A DNA stretch of 64,000 nt from Cyclobacteriaceae bacterium (lineage in GTDB: Bacteria > Bacteroidota > Bacteroidia > Cytophagales > Cyclobacteriaceae). Made by a program: the position numbers and the translations under genes. Shown piece by piece: positions 23,233 through 32,448 of the stretch. The notes under the pieces were generated by a model. The model saw nothing but the letters and a program-made list of their open reading frames with translations, made no database searches and was not told the origin of the DNA. Numbering within the stretch: position 1 is the stretch's first letter; every line of letters starts with the position of its first letter. Location of the stretch: the NCBI GenBank assembly GCA_016787645.1, contig JAEUUF010000022.1, forward strand, positions 1 through 64,000, given 5' to 3'.

Positions 23233-25803
23233 ATGCGCACTACATTCGATCGGTTAGCATTATCCCTGCTTTGTCCTGCGATGCTGCTTGCGATCGCCGT
23301 AGCCTGCCAAAAAGCAAAAGTCACTCCTCCCGGCATACCCCAGGAACTAGCCATCGAGAGAAAAGCGAAGATCACCAATGTCCGATATGATCTCTTTTTC
23401 GACATTCCCGCCTCGCGCACTGATAGTATCCCGGCACGGGTAACCATTCGTTTCGACTGGAAGGACAAACCGACCGATCTCCAACTGGATTACCTGCCAC
23501 CAGCCAAGACACTCAAGCGTATCGAAGTCAATGGAAAGAGTTCCCCGGTCAACTATGAGAATGAGCATATCCTTTTCGACGCCATTGAACTTGCTCTCGC
23601 TTCCAATACCATCACGATTGACTTTATCGCGGGCGAGGCAGCCCTGAATCGGAACGAAGATTATCTCTATACCCTGTTTGTTCCAAGCCGGGCCTCCACC
23701 TGCTTCCCGGTCTTCGACCAGCCTGACCTGAAGGCGATCTTCAAGCTGGACCTCCGTATTCCATCCGGCTGGAAAGGAATCTCCAACGGAAAAATCCTCT
23801 CCTCGGATTCCGCAGGTCGTAAACAACATTTGACGTTTGCGGAAACCCGGCCAACCAGTTCTTACCAGTTTGCCTTCGCCGCCGGCCAATTTCGTGAAGC
23901 GGTAGATCCTGTTTCCGGTATGCGCATGCTCTACCGCGAAACGGATTCCTTGAAGATCGCCAGGAACGTAAAGCGAATTTTTGAACTGCACCGCCAATCG
24001 CTCGAATGGCTTCAGCAGTACACTGGCATTCCGTACCCCTATGACAAATTTGACTTCGCCCTCATGCCCGCGTTTCAGTTTGGAGGAATGGAACACCCGG
24101 GAAGTATCTTTTACCGCGAGAGCAGTCTCATCCTCGAGCCTTCTGCTTCGGTAAACGAAGAACTGCGCCGCGCCAGTCTCATTGCCCACGAGACAGCGCA
24201 CATGTGGTTTGGCAACCTGGTGACCATGCAATGGTTCAACGATGTGTGGCTGAAGGAAGTATTTGCCAACTTCATGGCGTCCAAGATGGTGAGCCCGTCG
24301 TTTCCCACCATCAACCATGAACTGCGATTCATGATGGCGCATTACCCGGCTGCCTATGAAATTGACCGCAGTCGGGGCACACACCCGATACAGCAACCCC
24401 TGGATAACCTGAGAAATGCCGGCAGTGTATACGGCGCCATCATCTACCAGAAGGCCCCCATTATGATGCGCAACCTGGAAGCGTGGATGGGTCCAGACAA
24501 TTTCCAGCATGGACTGCAAGACTATCTGCACGCCTATTCCTATGGGAACGCCACCTGGGATGACCTCGTCAACCACCTGAAAAAGTACACCCGCGAGGAC
24601 CTGGAACTGTGGAACCGCGCATGGATCAAGTCGGCAGGGATGCCTGAAATTCGTGTAACGCCGGATACCGTGGGCCGCTCGTTTCTCACGATCACCAACG
24701 ACACCACCGGAATCATCTGGCCCCAAACTTTTGAATACAAAATCAATTCGAAGTATATCGATGTCCCACAAAAGATCACCTTTCGCACAACCTCTCGCGT
24801 GTTGCTGACCAAGTGGGTGGAGCCCGGCCTGAATTTCATCCCCAATTACAAAGGTCGTGGCTACGGGTACTTCCCAGGTTCCCTGGACTACTTGCAATCC
24901 CAGTGGCCGCTGCAGACAGAGGTTGAAGTGCGCGCGGGAATCTGGCTGAACTTGTGGGAAATATTTCTCCGTGAAAATGTTCCAACGGCTGACTTCCTTC
25001 AGCATTTACTTTCTGCTGTGGAGAAGGAAAAGGACCCACTCCTGCTGGAGTACCTCGTCGACAAACTCGACCGGATCTTCTGGCAGTTTCTTGCTCCTGC
25101 CGAACGATCCATGCTGGCCGGAGAGATCGACACCCGACTTTTTGATCGCCTCGTACTGGAGCGCGACAACTCGTGCAAGCGAACCTTGTTCAATGCGTAT
25201 CGTTCCATGGCCACATCGGAAGCCGGAGTCGCCAACCTCAGAAAGTTGTGGGCGGATGAACTTACCCTCGGGCTTGAACTCTCAGAACGCGATCGTCTTC
25301 AACTTGCGTACGCCCTCGCACTGCGACAGGTGGAAGGATTTGAAGGAGTTCTCACCACTCAATTGTCGAGGATCACCAATCCTGACCGGAAGGCGGAAGT
25401 CCAGTTCATTTTACCGGCTTTGTCAGCAGATTCAGCTATACGCGATGAGTTTTTTGAACGCCTGAAGAAAAAGGAAAATCGCACACGCGAACCGTGGGTA
25501 CTGGAAGCCGTCAGATTAATGCATCATCCCCTCCGGGCGGATGCTTCTGCAAAATACTTGCCGGCCAGCCTCCAGCTGCTGGAAGAACTCCAACGCACCG
25601 GCGACATCTTTTTCCCGAAAGGTTGGCTCGATGCGACCCTCGGCTACTACCAATCGCGGGAGGCTGCAGGGGCAGTTCGATCCTACCTGGAAGAAAACAA
25701 GGCCCTTCGCACCGATCTCCGTAACAAGTTGCTGCAATCGTCAGATTTGTTGTTCCGGGCCGAGCAACGGCTTTCACAAGGCCACACGTCTCAGGCGCGC
25801 TAA
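23233..25803 (+). CDS. M1 family aminopeptidase lipoprotein
   Basis: I chose the ATG at 23233, which gives a standard lipoprotein signal (MRTTFDRLALSLLCPAMLLAIAVAC); an earlier ATG at 23206 only adds residues. The protein has 856 residues. Gluzincin motifs are present: FGGMEHPG substrate-binding loop and HETAHMWFGN with the downstream E of WLKEVFANF, together the HExxH-(18)-E zinc site. The C-terminal half resembles the helical domain of PepN-type enzymes. It should cleave N-terminal residues from peptides in the periplasm or at the outer membrane. A GGMEH instead of GAMEN loop is a small change seen in some members. Confidence 0.92.
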   Translation: MRTTFDRLALSLLCPAMLLAIAVACQKAKVTPPGIPQELAIERKAKITNVRYDLFFDIPASRTDSIPARVTIRFDWKDKPTDLQLDYLPPAKTLKRIEVNGKSSPVNYENEHILFDAIELALASNTITIDFIAGEAALNRNEDYLYTLFVPSRASTCFPVFDQPDLKAIFKLDLRIPSGWKGISNGKILSSDSAGRKQHLTFAETRPTSSYQFAFAAGQFREAVDPVSGMRMLYRETDSLKIARNVKRIFELHRQSLEWLQQYTGIPYPYDKFDFALMPAFQFGGMEHPGSIFYRESSLILEPSASVNEELRRASLIAHETAHMWFGNLVTMQWFNDVWLKEVFANFMASKMVSPSFPTINHELRFMMAHYPAAYEIDRSRGTHPIQQPLDNLRNAGSVYGAIIYQKAPIMMRNLEAWMGPDNFQHGLQDYLHAYSYGNATWDDLVNHLKKYTREDLELWNRAWIKSAGMPEIRVTPDTVGRSFLTITNDTTGIIWPQTFEYKINSKYIDVPQKITFRTTSRVLLTKWVEPGLNFIPNYKGRGYGYFPGSLDYLQSQWPLQTEVEVRAGIWLNLWEIFLRENVPTADFLQHLLSAVEKEKDPLLLEYLVDKLDRIFWQFLAPAERSMLAGEIDTRLFDRLVLERDNSCKRTLFNAYRSMATSEAGVANLRKLWADELTLGLELSERDRLQLAYALALRQVEGFEGVLTTQLSRITNPDRKAEVQFILPALSADSAIRDEFFERLKKKENRTREPWVLEAVRLMHHPLRADASAKYLPASLQLLEELQRTGDIFFPKGWLDATLGYYQSREAAGAVRSYLEENKALRTDLRNKLLQSSDLLFRAEQRLSQGHTSQAR

Positions 25804-25889
25804 TTCGCAGAAACCTCGCGGCAGTTCGTACGTTAAAAGGCTATCTACTTCGTGCGCTCGTCCCTGTGTCCTATCAAACAACATTCTCT

Positions 25890-26759
25890 ATGAGAAATCT
25901 GCTATTGATCGCTCTGGTTGCTGCTGCTCTTTCAGCCGTGGCCCAGGAATCCATTCTGGTTTCGCCCCAGTGGCTCAACGATCATAAAGATGACAAGGAC
26001 CTGGTCATCCTTCAGCCTAATTTCATGAAGATGGATTATGAAATGGAACACATTGCCGGTGCCCGGTACCTGTGGCCCAGCTCACTTTCTCCGGACAGCC
26101 CCGAGGGAAGTATGAATAAGCCGGATGTTCAGGTGGCGAGTGAGTTGCTGGGATCCCTGGGCATCTCCAATTCCAGTCGGGTGGTGATCTGTCATGTGCG
26201 GAATGAGGTGAGTCAATCGGCGAGAGTTTTCCTTGTACTCGAACAATTGGGGCTCAAGGGCAAAGTATTCTTTCTCAATGGCGGTCTCGAAGCATGGAAG
26301 AAGGCTGGCTTCCCGGTGACCAAAGAAGTTCCACAGGTAAAAAGAGCCAAGTTTACCGCATCAGTTACTACGCTGTTGGTGGACAAAGACTACGTGAAAC
26401 AGAATCTGAATTCAGAGAAGACAATTATCGTTGACGCCCGGATGAAGAACATCTATGACGGCGATCCTGCCGGTCAGCCGCGTGACGGCCACATCGCCGG
26501 AGCCAAGAACATTCCGTATACGGAAATGCTTGACCCTACGACCTACGTGTTCAAGCCCTCCGATCAACTCAAGGAATACTTCACGCCGGTCGCTTCTGCA
26601 GACAAAGAACTGGTCGCCTATTGCTTCATTGGTCAGACGGCAAGTGTAGTCTATATGGCGGGCAGAATTCTCGGTTACAATATGAAACTGTACGATGGGT
26701 CCATCCAGGAGTGGAGTCGCCTCAGCGAACTTCCTATGGAGAAGACAGAGAAAAAGTAG
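25890..26759 (+). CDS. Secreted rhodanese-type sulfurtransferase
   Basis: Start at 25890 (MRNLLLIALVAAALSAVAQ) gives a signal peptide and 289 residues. Two rhodanese domains follow: the first has VVICHVRNEVSQSARV, the second VDARMKNIYDGDPAG-HIAGAKNIPYTEM and the loop AYCFIGQTASVVYMAG with the expected active Cys. This is the tandem arrangement of SseA-type thiosulfate/mercaptopyruvate sulfurtransferases, here exported. CFIGQTAS differs from the frequent CxxGVRAS loop, so substrate choice is unclear. It lies 87 bases after the aminopeptidase. Confidence 0.88.
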   Translation: MRNLLLIALVAAALSAVAQESILVSPQWLNDHKDDKDLVILQPNFMKMDYEMEHIAGARYLWPSSLSPDSPEGSMNKPDVQVASELLGSLGISNSSRVVICHVRNEVSQSARVFLVLEQLGLKGKVFFLNGGLEAWKKAGFPVTKEVPQVKRAKFTASVTTLLVDKDYVKQNLNSEKTIIVDARMKNIYDGDPAGQPRDGHIAGAKNIPYTEMLDPTTYVFKPSDQLKEYFTPVASADKELVAYCFIGQTASVVYMAGRILGYNMKLYDGSIQEWSRLSELPMEKTEKK

Positions 26760-26779
26760 TCCTTCTGATTCTTGCGGAG

Positions 26780-26810
26780 TTAACCTTTTCTTAACCTTCA
26801 TTAACCTTTC
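26780..26810 (+). promoter_or_regulatory. Candidate response-regulator box: three TTAACCT direct repeats
   Basis: TTAACCT occurs at 26780-26786, 26791-26797 and 26801-26807, spaced 11 and 10 bases. Such one-turn spacing is what OmpR/PhoB-type regulators bind, and the core resembles the CTTAACCT Pho box reported in cyanobacteria. A near match to the -7 box, TATTTTG, lies about 22 bases downstream. The next gene begins at 26971. Confidence 0.4.
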
Positions 26811-26970
26811 TCTGTAACTTACGTGCGCTATTTTGCGTTATGTAAGCATCATTGCGTCTCTTTCCCGCCATTACTTTTTGACGTTACGAACGGTCGATGG
26901 CAATTCGGGACTTAAACCAAATTAACTGGTGCCGGTTTGGAAAGAAGCGCATATTCTTTGGAGTGAAGTT

Positions 26971-27294
26971 ATGAGTTGGATAACCCTATATATTTCTGGA
27001 AAGACCGATTTCAAGCAGGATGTGCTCCGGAAGCTGGAACATTCCGGAATTCCCCATATGCCGGGGTACATTGAAATGTACCCGGGACAGGACCCGGCCG
27101 ACCTGTATTGGATGGACGGGACAGTTTCTTTACGGAGGGTGAAAGAAAAAATTGGCGGTAAACTTATCTGGAAGCACCGCCTTCGCTTTTATACAACCTT
27201 GGAGGAATTCCTCGCCGATCGCCAGGCCCCCTCGGAAAATGGCTTCACCACCCGCGAACGTCAAATGATCACTGAAATGCGGGCAGCCTCCTGA
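26971..27294 (+). CDS. Conserved Bacteroidota protein of unknown function
   Basis: I place the start at 26971 (MSWITLYISGK). The 107-residue product has an N-terminal strand, then a segment KLEHSGIPHMPGYIEM and a GGKLIWKHRLRFYTTLEEFL block, ending in a helix rich in charged residues (TTRERQMITEMRAAS). I recognise this type of short protein from other Cytophagales/Bacteroidota but no function is known. It is preceded by three spaced TTAACCT elements, so it may be regulated. It sits alone, with the thiolase gene 88 bases downstream. Confidence 0.65.
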   Translation: MSWITLYISGKTDFKQDVLRKLEHSGIPHMPGYIEMYPGQDPADLYWMDGTVSLRRVKEKIGGKLIWKHRLRFYTTLEEFLADRQAPSENGFTTRERQMITEMRAAS

Positions 27295-27381
27295 CCGCTC
27301 TGCCCGCCGGTCATCCAGCCAGGCATACTCCGTTGAGGAGGATTTTTGATATCTTCCCTCCTCAATCCAAAACAATCATAC

Positions 27382-28659
27382 GTGCTCAACCTTCAGCAAC
27401 GCGTAGCTATTGTCGGCGGGATACGAATTCCATTTGTTCGTTCCTTCCGCGAATACAGTCGCACGACCAACCTGGAAATGCTGATCGCCACGATCAGTGA
27501 GTTGGTAAAAAAGTTTCACCTGGAAGGCCAGCGACTGGGCGAGGTGGCCGTCGGGGCCGTGATGACGAGCTCCATAGAATGGAACATCGGTCGTGAAGTG
27601 GTGCTGGGCAGCAACCTCGACCCGCACACACCCGCCTTCAATGTGCAGCGCGCTTGCGCCACCAGCCTTGAAACCCTGAACCTCGTTGCCCTGAAGATCG
27701 CCGCCGGCCAGATTGAATCCGGCATCGCCGGCGGAAGCGATACCAACAGTGACCTGCCCATCATGATCCAACGGGCACTGGCCTGGAAGCTCATTGATCT
27801 TAACCAGGCAAAGAGCGTGGGCGAACGCGTTTCCAAACTGCTCAGCATTCGGCCCTCCGACCTCGCCCCTGCTTATCCCGCCATCGTTGAGCCTCGCACA
27901 GGTATGTCCATGGGACAACACACCGAAAAGATGGTTAAAGATTGGGGCATATCACGCGCCGACCAGGATCAATTGGCCATGGAGAGTCATCACAAGGCGG
28001 CGAAGGCCTATGACGAAGGATTCTACAACGATCTTGTATTCTCTTTCAAAGGTGTTGCCCGTGATCCAATGGTTCGCGCCGACACCACACTCGACAAACT
28101 GGCCAAACTGAAACCGGCGTTTGACAAAACGGAAAAGGGAACATTGACCGCAGGGAACAGCACCGCGTTTACCGATGGCGCCGGCGCAATCCTTCTGGCC
28201 TCGGAAGCTTTCGCGAAAGATCATCAACTTCCCATCCAGGCATTTGTCCAGGACGTGCAGGCTACGGCCGTGGATCATGTCCACGGTGCCGGGTTATTGA
28301 TGGCCCCCGCTGCAGCAGTAGCCCAGTTGCTCAAGCGCAACAACATGAAGCTCCAGGACTTTGACTTTTACGAAATTCATGAAGCCTTCGCCGGTCAGGT
28401 GCTTTGCACCCTCAAAGCCTGGGAGAGTGAAGCATATTGCAAGAACGTGTTGGGTCTTGAGGGTCCGTTGGGTTCGATCGACAGAAACAAAATGAACGTG
28501 AAAGGCGGCAGCCTGGCCTTGGGACATCCATTTGGCGGAACAGGGGCCCGGTGTGTGGGCACGTTGGCCAAGCTGCTCGAACAAAAAGGAAGGGGTACCG
28601 GCCTGATTTCAATTTGCACGGGAGGTGGAATGGGTGTGGCAGCTATCCTCAACCGATGA
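27382..28659 (+). CDS. Acetyl-CoA C-acyltransferase (thiolase)
   Basis: A thiolase of 425 residues. I prefer the GTG at 27382 (VLNLQQRVAIVGGIRIPF), since upstream codons start only at a TTG. Family motifs: NVQRACATSLETLN with the nucleophilic Cys, GGSLALGHPFGGTGARC containing the catalytic His, and CTGGGMGVAAIL with the second Cys. Enzymes of this FadI/acyltransferase group cleave beta-ketoacyl-CoA with CoA. It is the first gene of a four-gene plus-strand run (thiolase, 79-residue protein, M20 hydrolase, beta-lactamase-like hydrolase), and its TGA overlaps the next ATG. Confidence 0.9.
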   Translation: MLNLQQRVAIVGGIRIPFVRSFREYSRTTNLEMLIATISELVKKFHLEGQRLGEVAVGAVMTSSIEWNIGREVVLGSNLDPHTPAFNVQRACATSLETLNLVALKIAAGQIESGIAGGSDTNSDLPIMIQRALAWKLIDLNQAKSVGERVSKLLSIRPSDLAPAYPAIVEPRTGMSMGQHTEKMVKDWGISRADQDQLAMESHHKAAKAYDEGFYNDLVFSFKGVARDPMVRADTTLDKLAKLKPAFDKTEKGTLTAGNSTAFTDGAGAILLASEAFAKDHQLPIQAFVQDVQATAVDHVHGAGLLMAPAAAVAQLLKRNNMKLQDFDFYEIHEAFAGQVLCTLKAWESEAYCKNVLGLEGPLGSIDRNKMNVKGGSLALGHPFGGTGARCVGTLAKLLEQKGRGTGLISICTGGGMGVAAILNR

Positions 28660-28895
28660 TGACCTCTTTCGAAAGCGGACTTCTGAGTGCACTGGCTGCC
28701 GAGGGCCGGCCTGAAGCCATGGTGAATGCGATAAAATTTGCCGATTCAAAAAATTACGAAGATGTTTTCGCAGCCGTCATGGAAATGGAAAACAAGAATT
28801 ACATCAAACTCGTCTATTGCCAATTTCCCACGGTAATTAACGTTCAACTCACGCTGGTGGGGAAAGAAGCTTACGCAACTCAATCCCATACATGA
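28656..28895 (+). CDS. Small protein of unknown function
   Basis: A 79-residue protein starting with ATG at 28656 (another ATG follows at once). ATGA overlaps link it to both neighbours: its start overlaps the thiolase stop and its stop overlaps the M20 hydrolase start, which argues for translational coupling and that it is a real gene. The sequence is soluble, with an N-terminal helical part (FESGLLSALAAEGRPEAMVN) and a beta-rich end (VINVQLTLVG). I recognise no domain. Confidence 0.5.
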   Translation: MMTSFESGLLSALAAEGRPEAMVNAIKFADSKNYEDVFAAVMEMENKNYIKLVYCQFPTVINVQLTLVGKEAYATQSHT

Positions 28896-30178
28896 AACTA
28901 TTAATTGTAGTTCTGCTCTCGTTGTCCATCTCCGGTATTGCCCAGAAAATTCCTCAAGGAAATCCCAAGCGGATGGAGGATCGTATCCTGGCGTTGGGGC
29001 GATTCGGTGCCAACCCGGAAGGTGGCGTTAGCCGTGTTGCTTACAGTGAAGCGGACATAGCTGGAAGGGCCTACGTCATGGGATTGATGAAAAACGCCGG
29101 GCTTGAGGTTCACCTCGATGCGGCAGGTAACATCATTGGGCGACGGGCGGGCAAAGACAATAAACTTGCACCCATTGCCTTTGGTTCGCACATCGACAGC
29201 GTTCCGGGTGGAGGTAATTATGATGGTGATGTAGGTTCGCTTGGCGCCATTGAGTGCATCGAGCTGCTCAACGAAGGGAAGATTACTACGCAGCATCCTT
29301 TGGAGGTAATTATTTTTCAAAACGAAGAGGGAGGGCTCATCGGCAGCGAAGCTTTGTGCGGAATTCTTCCTGCCACATCGCTCGATCTGGTCAGCAATAG
29401 TGGCAAGACCATCCGCCAAGGGATTGCAGAACTGGGCGGAAATGTGGAGAAACTTTCGGAGGCTGCGAGGAAGAAAGGTTATTACCATGCATTCCTTGAA
29501 CTCCATATTGAACAAGGAGGAATCCTGGACAAGAAAGGGATTAACATTGGTGTCGTCGAAGGGATTGTGGGTATCAACCAGTGGTCGGTCACGATTACCG
29601 GGAAAGGAAACCACGCGGGAACGACACCGATGGACCAGCGACAGGATGCCATGGTCGCTGCCGCAAAGCTCACCCTCGCCATCAACCGGGCAGCGACCAG
29701 CGTGCCCGGACGCCAGGTGGCAACGGTAGGGCGCATCCAGGCATTTCCCGGGGCCCCGAATGTCATTCCAGGAAAGGTGATCATGACCCTCGAGATACGC
29801 GACTTATCCCACGAAAAGATTCTTTCCGTCTTCGCGGAGATTCAGTCGCAGGGAATAATCATAGAGAAAGAAACAGGGACCACCATTGCTTACACGCTGA
29901 CCAATGAAAACTTGCCAGCGCCGACCGACCCTCGCATCCAGTCGCTGGTTGCGGCCGCCGCCAAGGAGCTTGGTCTCACCACCCAACTGATGCCCAGCGG
30001 CGCAGGACACGATGCGCAGGACATGGCCACCATCGCGCCAACGGGAATGATTTTCGTGCCCAGCAAGAATGGCGTGAGCCATGCCCCCGACGAATACACC
30101 TCCCCACAGGATATGGCCAACGGGGCCAGCGTGCTGCTTCAGACTATCCTTAAACTCGACAAACAAACCTTGAACTAA
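28892..30178 (+). CDS. Secreted Zn-dependent hydrolase (M20/allantoate amidohydrolase-like)
   Basis: A 428-residue protein with a signal peptide (MKLLIVVLLSLSISGIAQ). Metal-ligand motifs of the M20 hydantoinase/carbamoylase group are present: GSHIDSVPGGGNYDGD (His100, Asp111), QNEEGG (Glu145), LELHIEQGG and GAGHDAQD. The dimerisation domain lies in the middle (ITGKGNHAGTTPMDQR). Family enzymes cut N-carbamoyl or allantoate amides; export here suggests scavenging of amino acids or ureides from outside. The gene is coupled by ATGA to the preceding small gene. Confidence 0.9.
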   Translation: MKLLIVVLLSLSISGIAQKIPQGNPKRMEDRILALGRFGANPEGGVSRVAYSEADIAGRAYVMGLMKNAGLEVHLDAAGNIIGRRAGKDNKLAPIAFGSHIDSVPGGGNYDGDVGSLGAIECIELLNEGKITTQHPLEVIIFQNEEGGLIGSEALCGILPATSLDLVSNSGKTIRQGIAELGGNVEKLSEAARKKGYYHAFLELHIEQGGILDKKGINIGVVEGIVGINQWSVTITGKGNHAGTTPMDQRQDAMVAAAKLTLAINRAATSVPGRQVATVGRIQAFPGAPNVIPGKVIMTLEIRDLSHEKILSVFAEIQSQGIIIEKETGTTIAYTLTNENLPAPTDPRIQSLVAAAAKELGLTTQLMPSGAGHDAQDMATIAPTGMIFVPSKNGVSHAPDEYTSPQDMANGASVLLQTILKLDKQTLN

Positions 30179-30179
30179 A

Positions 30180-31436
30180 ATGAAACATTCGCTCATCGTA
30201 TTCCTCATTCTGCTTTCACTGACACTTAAAGCACAGAACTTTGTTCCAGGCAAGCCTGCTGAAAACGGGTTGTCTCCTGAGCGCCTGGCACGTATTGATC
30301 AACTCGTCACCGAGCACGTAGACAAGAAGTGGGTCAATGGTGCCGTGGTCATGGTGGCCAGAAATGGAAAAATCGTGTATCATAAATCCTTCGGATACAG
30401 CGATGTAGAGAAAGGAGTGGCCATGAAGAAGGATGACATCTTCCGGATCGCCTCCCAGTCAAAGGCGATAACGGCACTTGCCGTGATGATGCTGTTTGAA
30501 GAGGGTAAGTTTTTGTTGGATGAACCCATTTCCAAATACATCCCGGAATTCAAGAGCCCTAAAGTATTGCAGAACCTCAACTGGGCCGACACATCATACA
30601 CTACGCAGCCAGCAAAGAATGAAATCACGATTCGCCAACTGCTCACGCACACTTCAGGCATTGATTATGCAGCCATTGGCAGCCAGGAATTCAAGGCCAT
30701 CTATGCGAAGGCAGGAATCCCAAGCGGTATCGGCAATGACGACATGGTCTTGGCCGACCGAATGAAGAAACTGGCAAGCCTTCCCCTGAAGCATAATCCC
30801 GGTGAAGCCTTTACCTACGGACTCAACATGGATGTACTGGGGTACCTCGTTGAAGTTCTTTCGGGGATGTCCTTTGACCAGTTCCTGCGCACCCGCATCT
30901 TCCAACCCCTTGGCATGAACGACACTTACTTCTACCTGCCTAAGGAAAAGCACAGTCGGCTGGTCCCTCTCTACGAAGTGAAGAACGGAACACTGTCCAA
31001 AGTAACTTCAAACGCATTCGACAAGGTGAACGTAAACTATCCTACGCTGGATGGGAAATACTTTTCGGGAGGCGCAGGATTGAGTTCCACCGCTGAGGAT
31101 TATGGTAAATTTCTTCAGCTGTTCCTGAACAACGGCCAGTACAACGGTGCGCGGTTACTTGGTCGCAAAACCATCGAACTTATGCTGACCAATCAAACAA
31201 AGCCACCACTCACTGAGCAGGTTGGCCTGGGATTCGGGCTGGAAACAGACATAAATAATTACCAGTCCATCTATTCGCTGGGCACATTTTCTTGGGGAGG
31301 CGCGTTTAGCACGAGCTATTGGGCTGATCCAAAAGAGAAAATGGTTTGCCTGATTTATACCAATCTGATGGGCTCACCTTACCGAAACATGAACGAAAAG
31401 GTCAAAAATCTGATTTACCAAGCGATCGTGGATTAA
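30180..31436 (+). CDS. Secreted serine hydrolase (class C beta-lactamase-like)
   Basis: A 418-residue protein with a signal peptide (cleaved after LTLKAQ). Catalytic motifs: SQSK (92-95) as SxxK, YGLN (213-216) as YxN, and a SWGGAF segment near the C-terminus in place of KTG. This is the class C beta-lactamase/esterase B/PBP4-like fold. It could be an esterase or peptidase; there is no reason to claim antibiotic resistance. It begins one base after the M20 hydrolase stop, so both are likely one transcript. Confidence 0.88.
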   Translation: MKHSLIVFLILLSLTLKAQNFVPGKPAENGLSPERLARIDQLVTEHVDKKWVNGAVVMVARNGKIVYHKSFGYSDVEKGVAMKKDDIFRIASQSKAITALAVMMLFEEGKFLLDEPISKYIPEFKSPKVLQNLNWADTSYTTQPAKNEITIRQLLTHTSGIDYAAIGSQEFKAIYAKAGIPSGIGNDDMVLADRMKKLASLPLKHNPGEAFTYGLNMDVLGYLVEVLSGMSFDQFLRTRIFQPLGMNDTYFYLPKEKHSRLVPLYEVKNGTLSKVTSNAFDKVNVNYPTLDGKYFSGGAGLSSTAEDYGKFLQLFLNNGQYNGARLLGRKTIELMLTNQTKPPLTEQVGLGFGLETDINNYQSIYSLGTFSWGGAFSTSYWADPKEKMVCLIYTNLMGSPYRNMNEKVKNLIYQAIVD

Positions 31437-31464
31437 CCGGTATTCGTTTCCGAACTTTGTACGG

Positions 31465-32427
31465 ATGGGACACGAACATCATCACACCCACGCCTCCTCC
31501 GGCTGGACGAAGGTCAGCACCGCCTTCGCTGTGGGTATCGGCTTGAATTTCGTGTTTGTGGTCATCGAGGCGACTGTCGGGTTGAGTATTCACTCGCTCT
31601 CGCTCTTGTCGGATGCGGCACACAACCTTGCAGATGTAGGGACGCTCGTACTTTCCCTGGTGGCTTTCCGGCTGCTGAAAGCACGGGCCAACGAGCACTA
31701 TACCTATGGATTCCGTAAGACTTCCATTCTTGTCGCACTGTTCAACTCGGTCATCCTGCTGGTCTCGATCGGCGCGATCGCCTACGAGGCGATACAAAGG
31801 ACTTTCAATCCTGAACCCTTGTCCGGCAGCACGATTGCAATAATCGCAGGCATTGGCATAGTGGTTAACGGAACCACCGCCTTCTTCTTCATGCGCGAGA
31901 AAGACAAAGACATCAACATCAAAAGCGCTTACTTGCATCTGTTGAGTGATACGCTTGTCTCGGCAGGAATTGTAGTCGGAGGAGTCGCCATCATCTTTAC
32001 CGGATGGTATTGGGTGGACAGTGTACTCAGTCTCCTGGTCGTTGCGGTAATCCTCGTGAGTACCTGGAAGCTGCTGCGTGAGAGTTTGAAACTTTCCCTC
32101 GATGGCGTGCCCGCCAATGTCTCTGTAAAAGATATTACGGCCAGGGCGCTGAACGTTAAAGGGGTAGCCGGACTGCACCACGTTCATATATGGGCACTCA
32201 GTTCAACCGAGAACGCGCTGACCGCACACCTTGTCCTGAAACAAGACATCACCCTCGAGCAGGAGCATGCGATCAAGGAGCAGTTTCGTCATGAACTAAC
32301 CCACCATCATATCCAGCATATCACACTGGAAACGGAACGGGAGAATGAGCCGTGTGAATCCAGCGACTGCAGCGGGGACGATTCAAGTACGGCTAAGGGA
32401 ACACATGGCGAAAGCCACGCGCACTAG
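31465..32427 (+). CDS. Cation diffusion facilitator (zinc/cobalt/cadmium exporter)
   Basis: A 320-residue CDF transporter. The N-terminus is His-rich (GHEHHHTH), six membrane helices follow, with metal-binding LLSDAAHNLAD in helix 2 and LHLLSDTLVSAG in helix 5, and a cytoplasmic C-terminal domain with HHVHIWALSSTENALTAH. The tail again is metal-rich (CESSDCSGDD and GTHGESHAH). This is the CzcD/ZitB type that exchanges protons for Zn(II) and similar ions across the inner membrane. It lies 28 bases after the serine hydrolase and may have its own promoter. Confidence 0.92.
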   Translation: MGHEHHHTHASSGWTKVSTAFAVGIGLNFVFVVIEATVGLSIHSLSLLSDAAHNLADVGTLVLSLVAFRLLKARANEHYTYGFRKTSILVALFNSVILLVSIGAIAYEAIQRTFNPEPLSGSTIAIIAGIGIVVNGTTAFFFMREKDKDINIKSAYLHLLSDTLVSAGIVVGGVAIIFTGWYWVDSVLSLLVVAVILVSTWKLLRESLKLSLDGVPANVSVKDITARALNVKGVAGLHHVHIWALSSTENALTAHLVLKQDITLEQEHAIKEQFRHELTHHHIQHITLETERENEPCESSDCSGDDSSTAKGTHGESHAH

Positions 32428-32448
32428 TCAACACCACCTGGCCATTGC

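Noticed and set aside
23347-25005. Long minus-strand open frame of about 550 residues
   Set aside because: It is antisense to the M1 aminopeptidase, which has clear zinc motifs, and its own translation shows no domain or signal.
30180-31436. Antibiotic resistance beta-lactamase
   Set aside because: The SxxK/YxN fold is shared by esterases and peptidases; there is no KTG motif and no resistance context.
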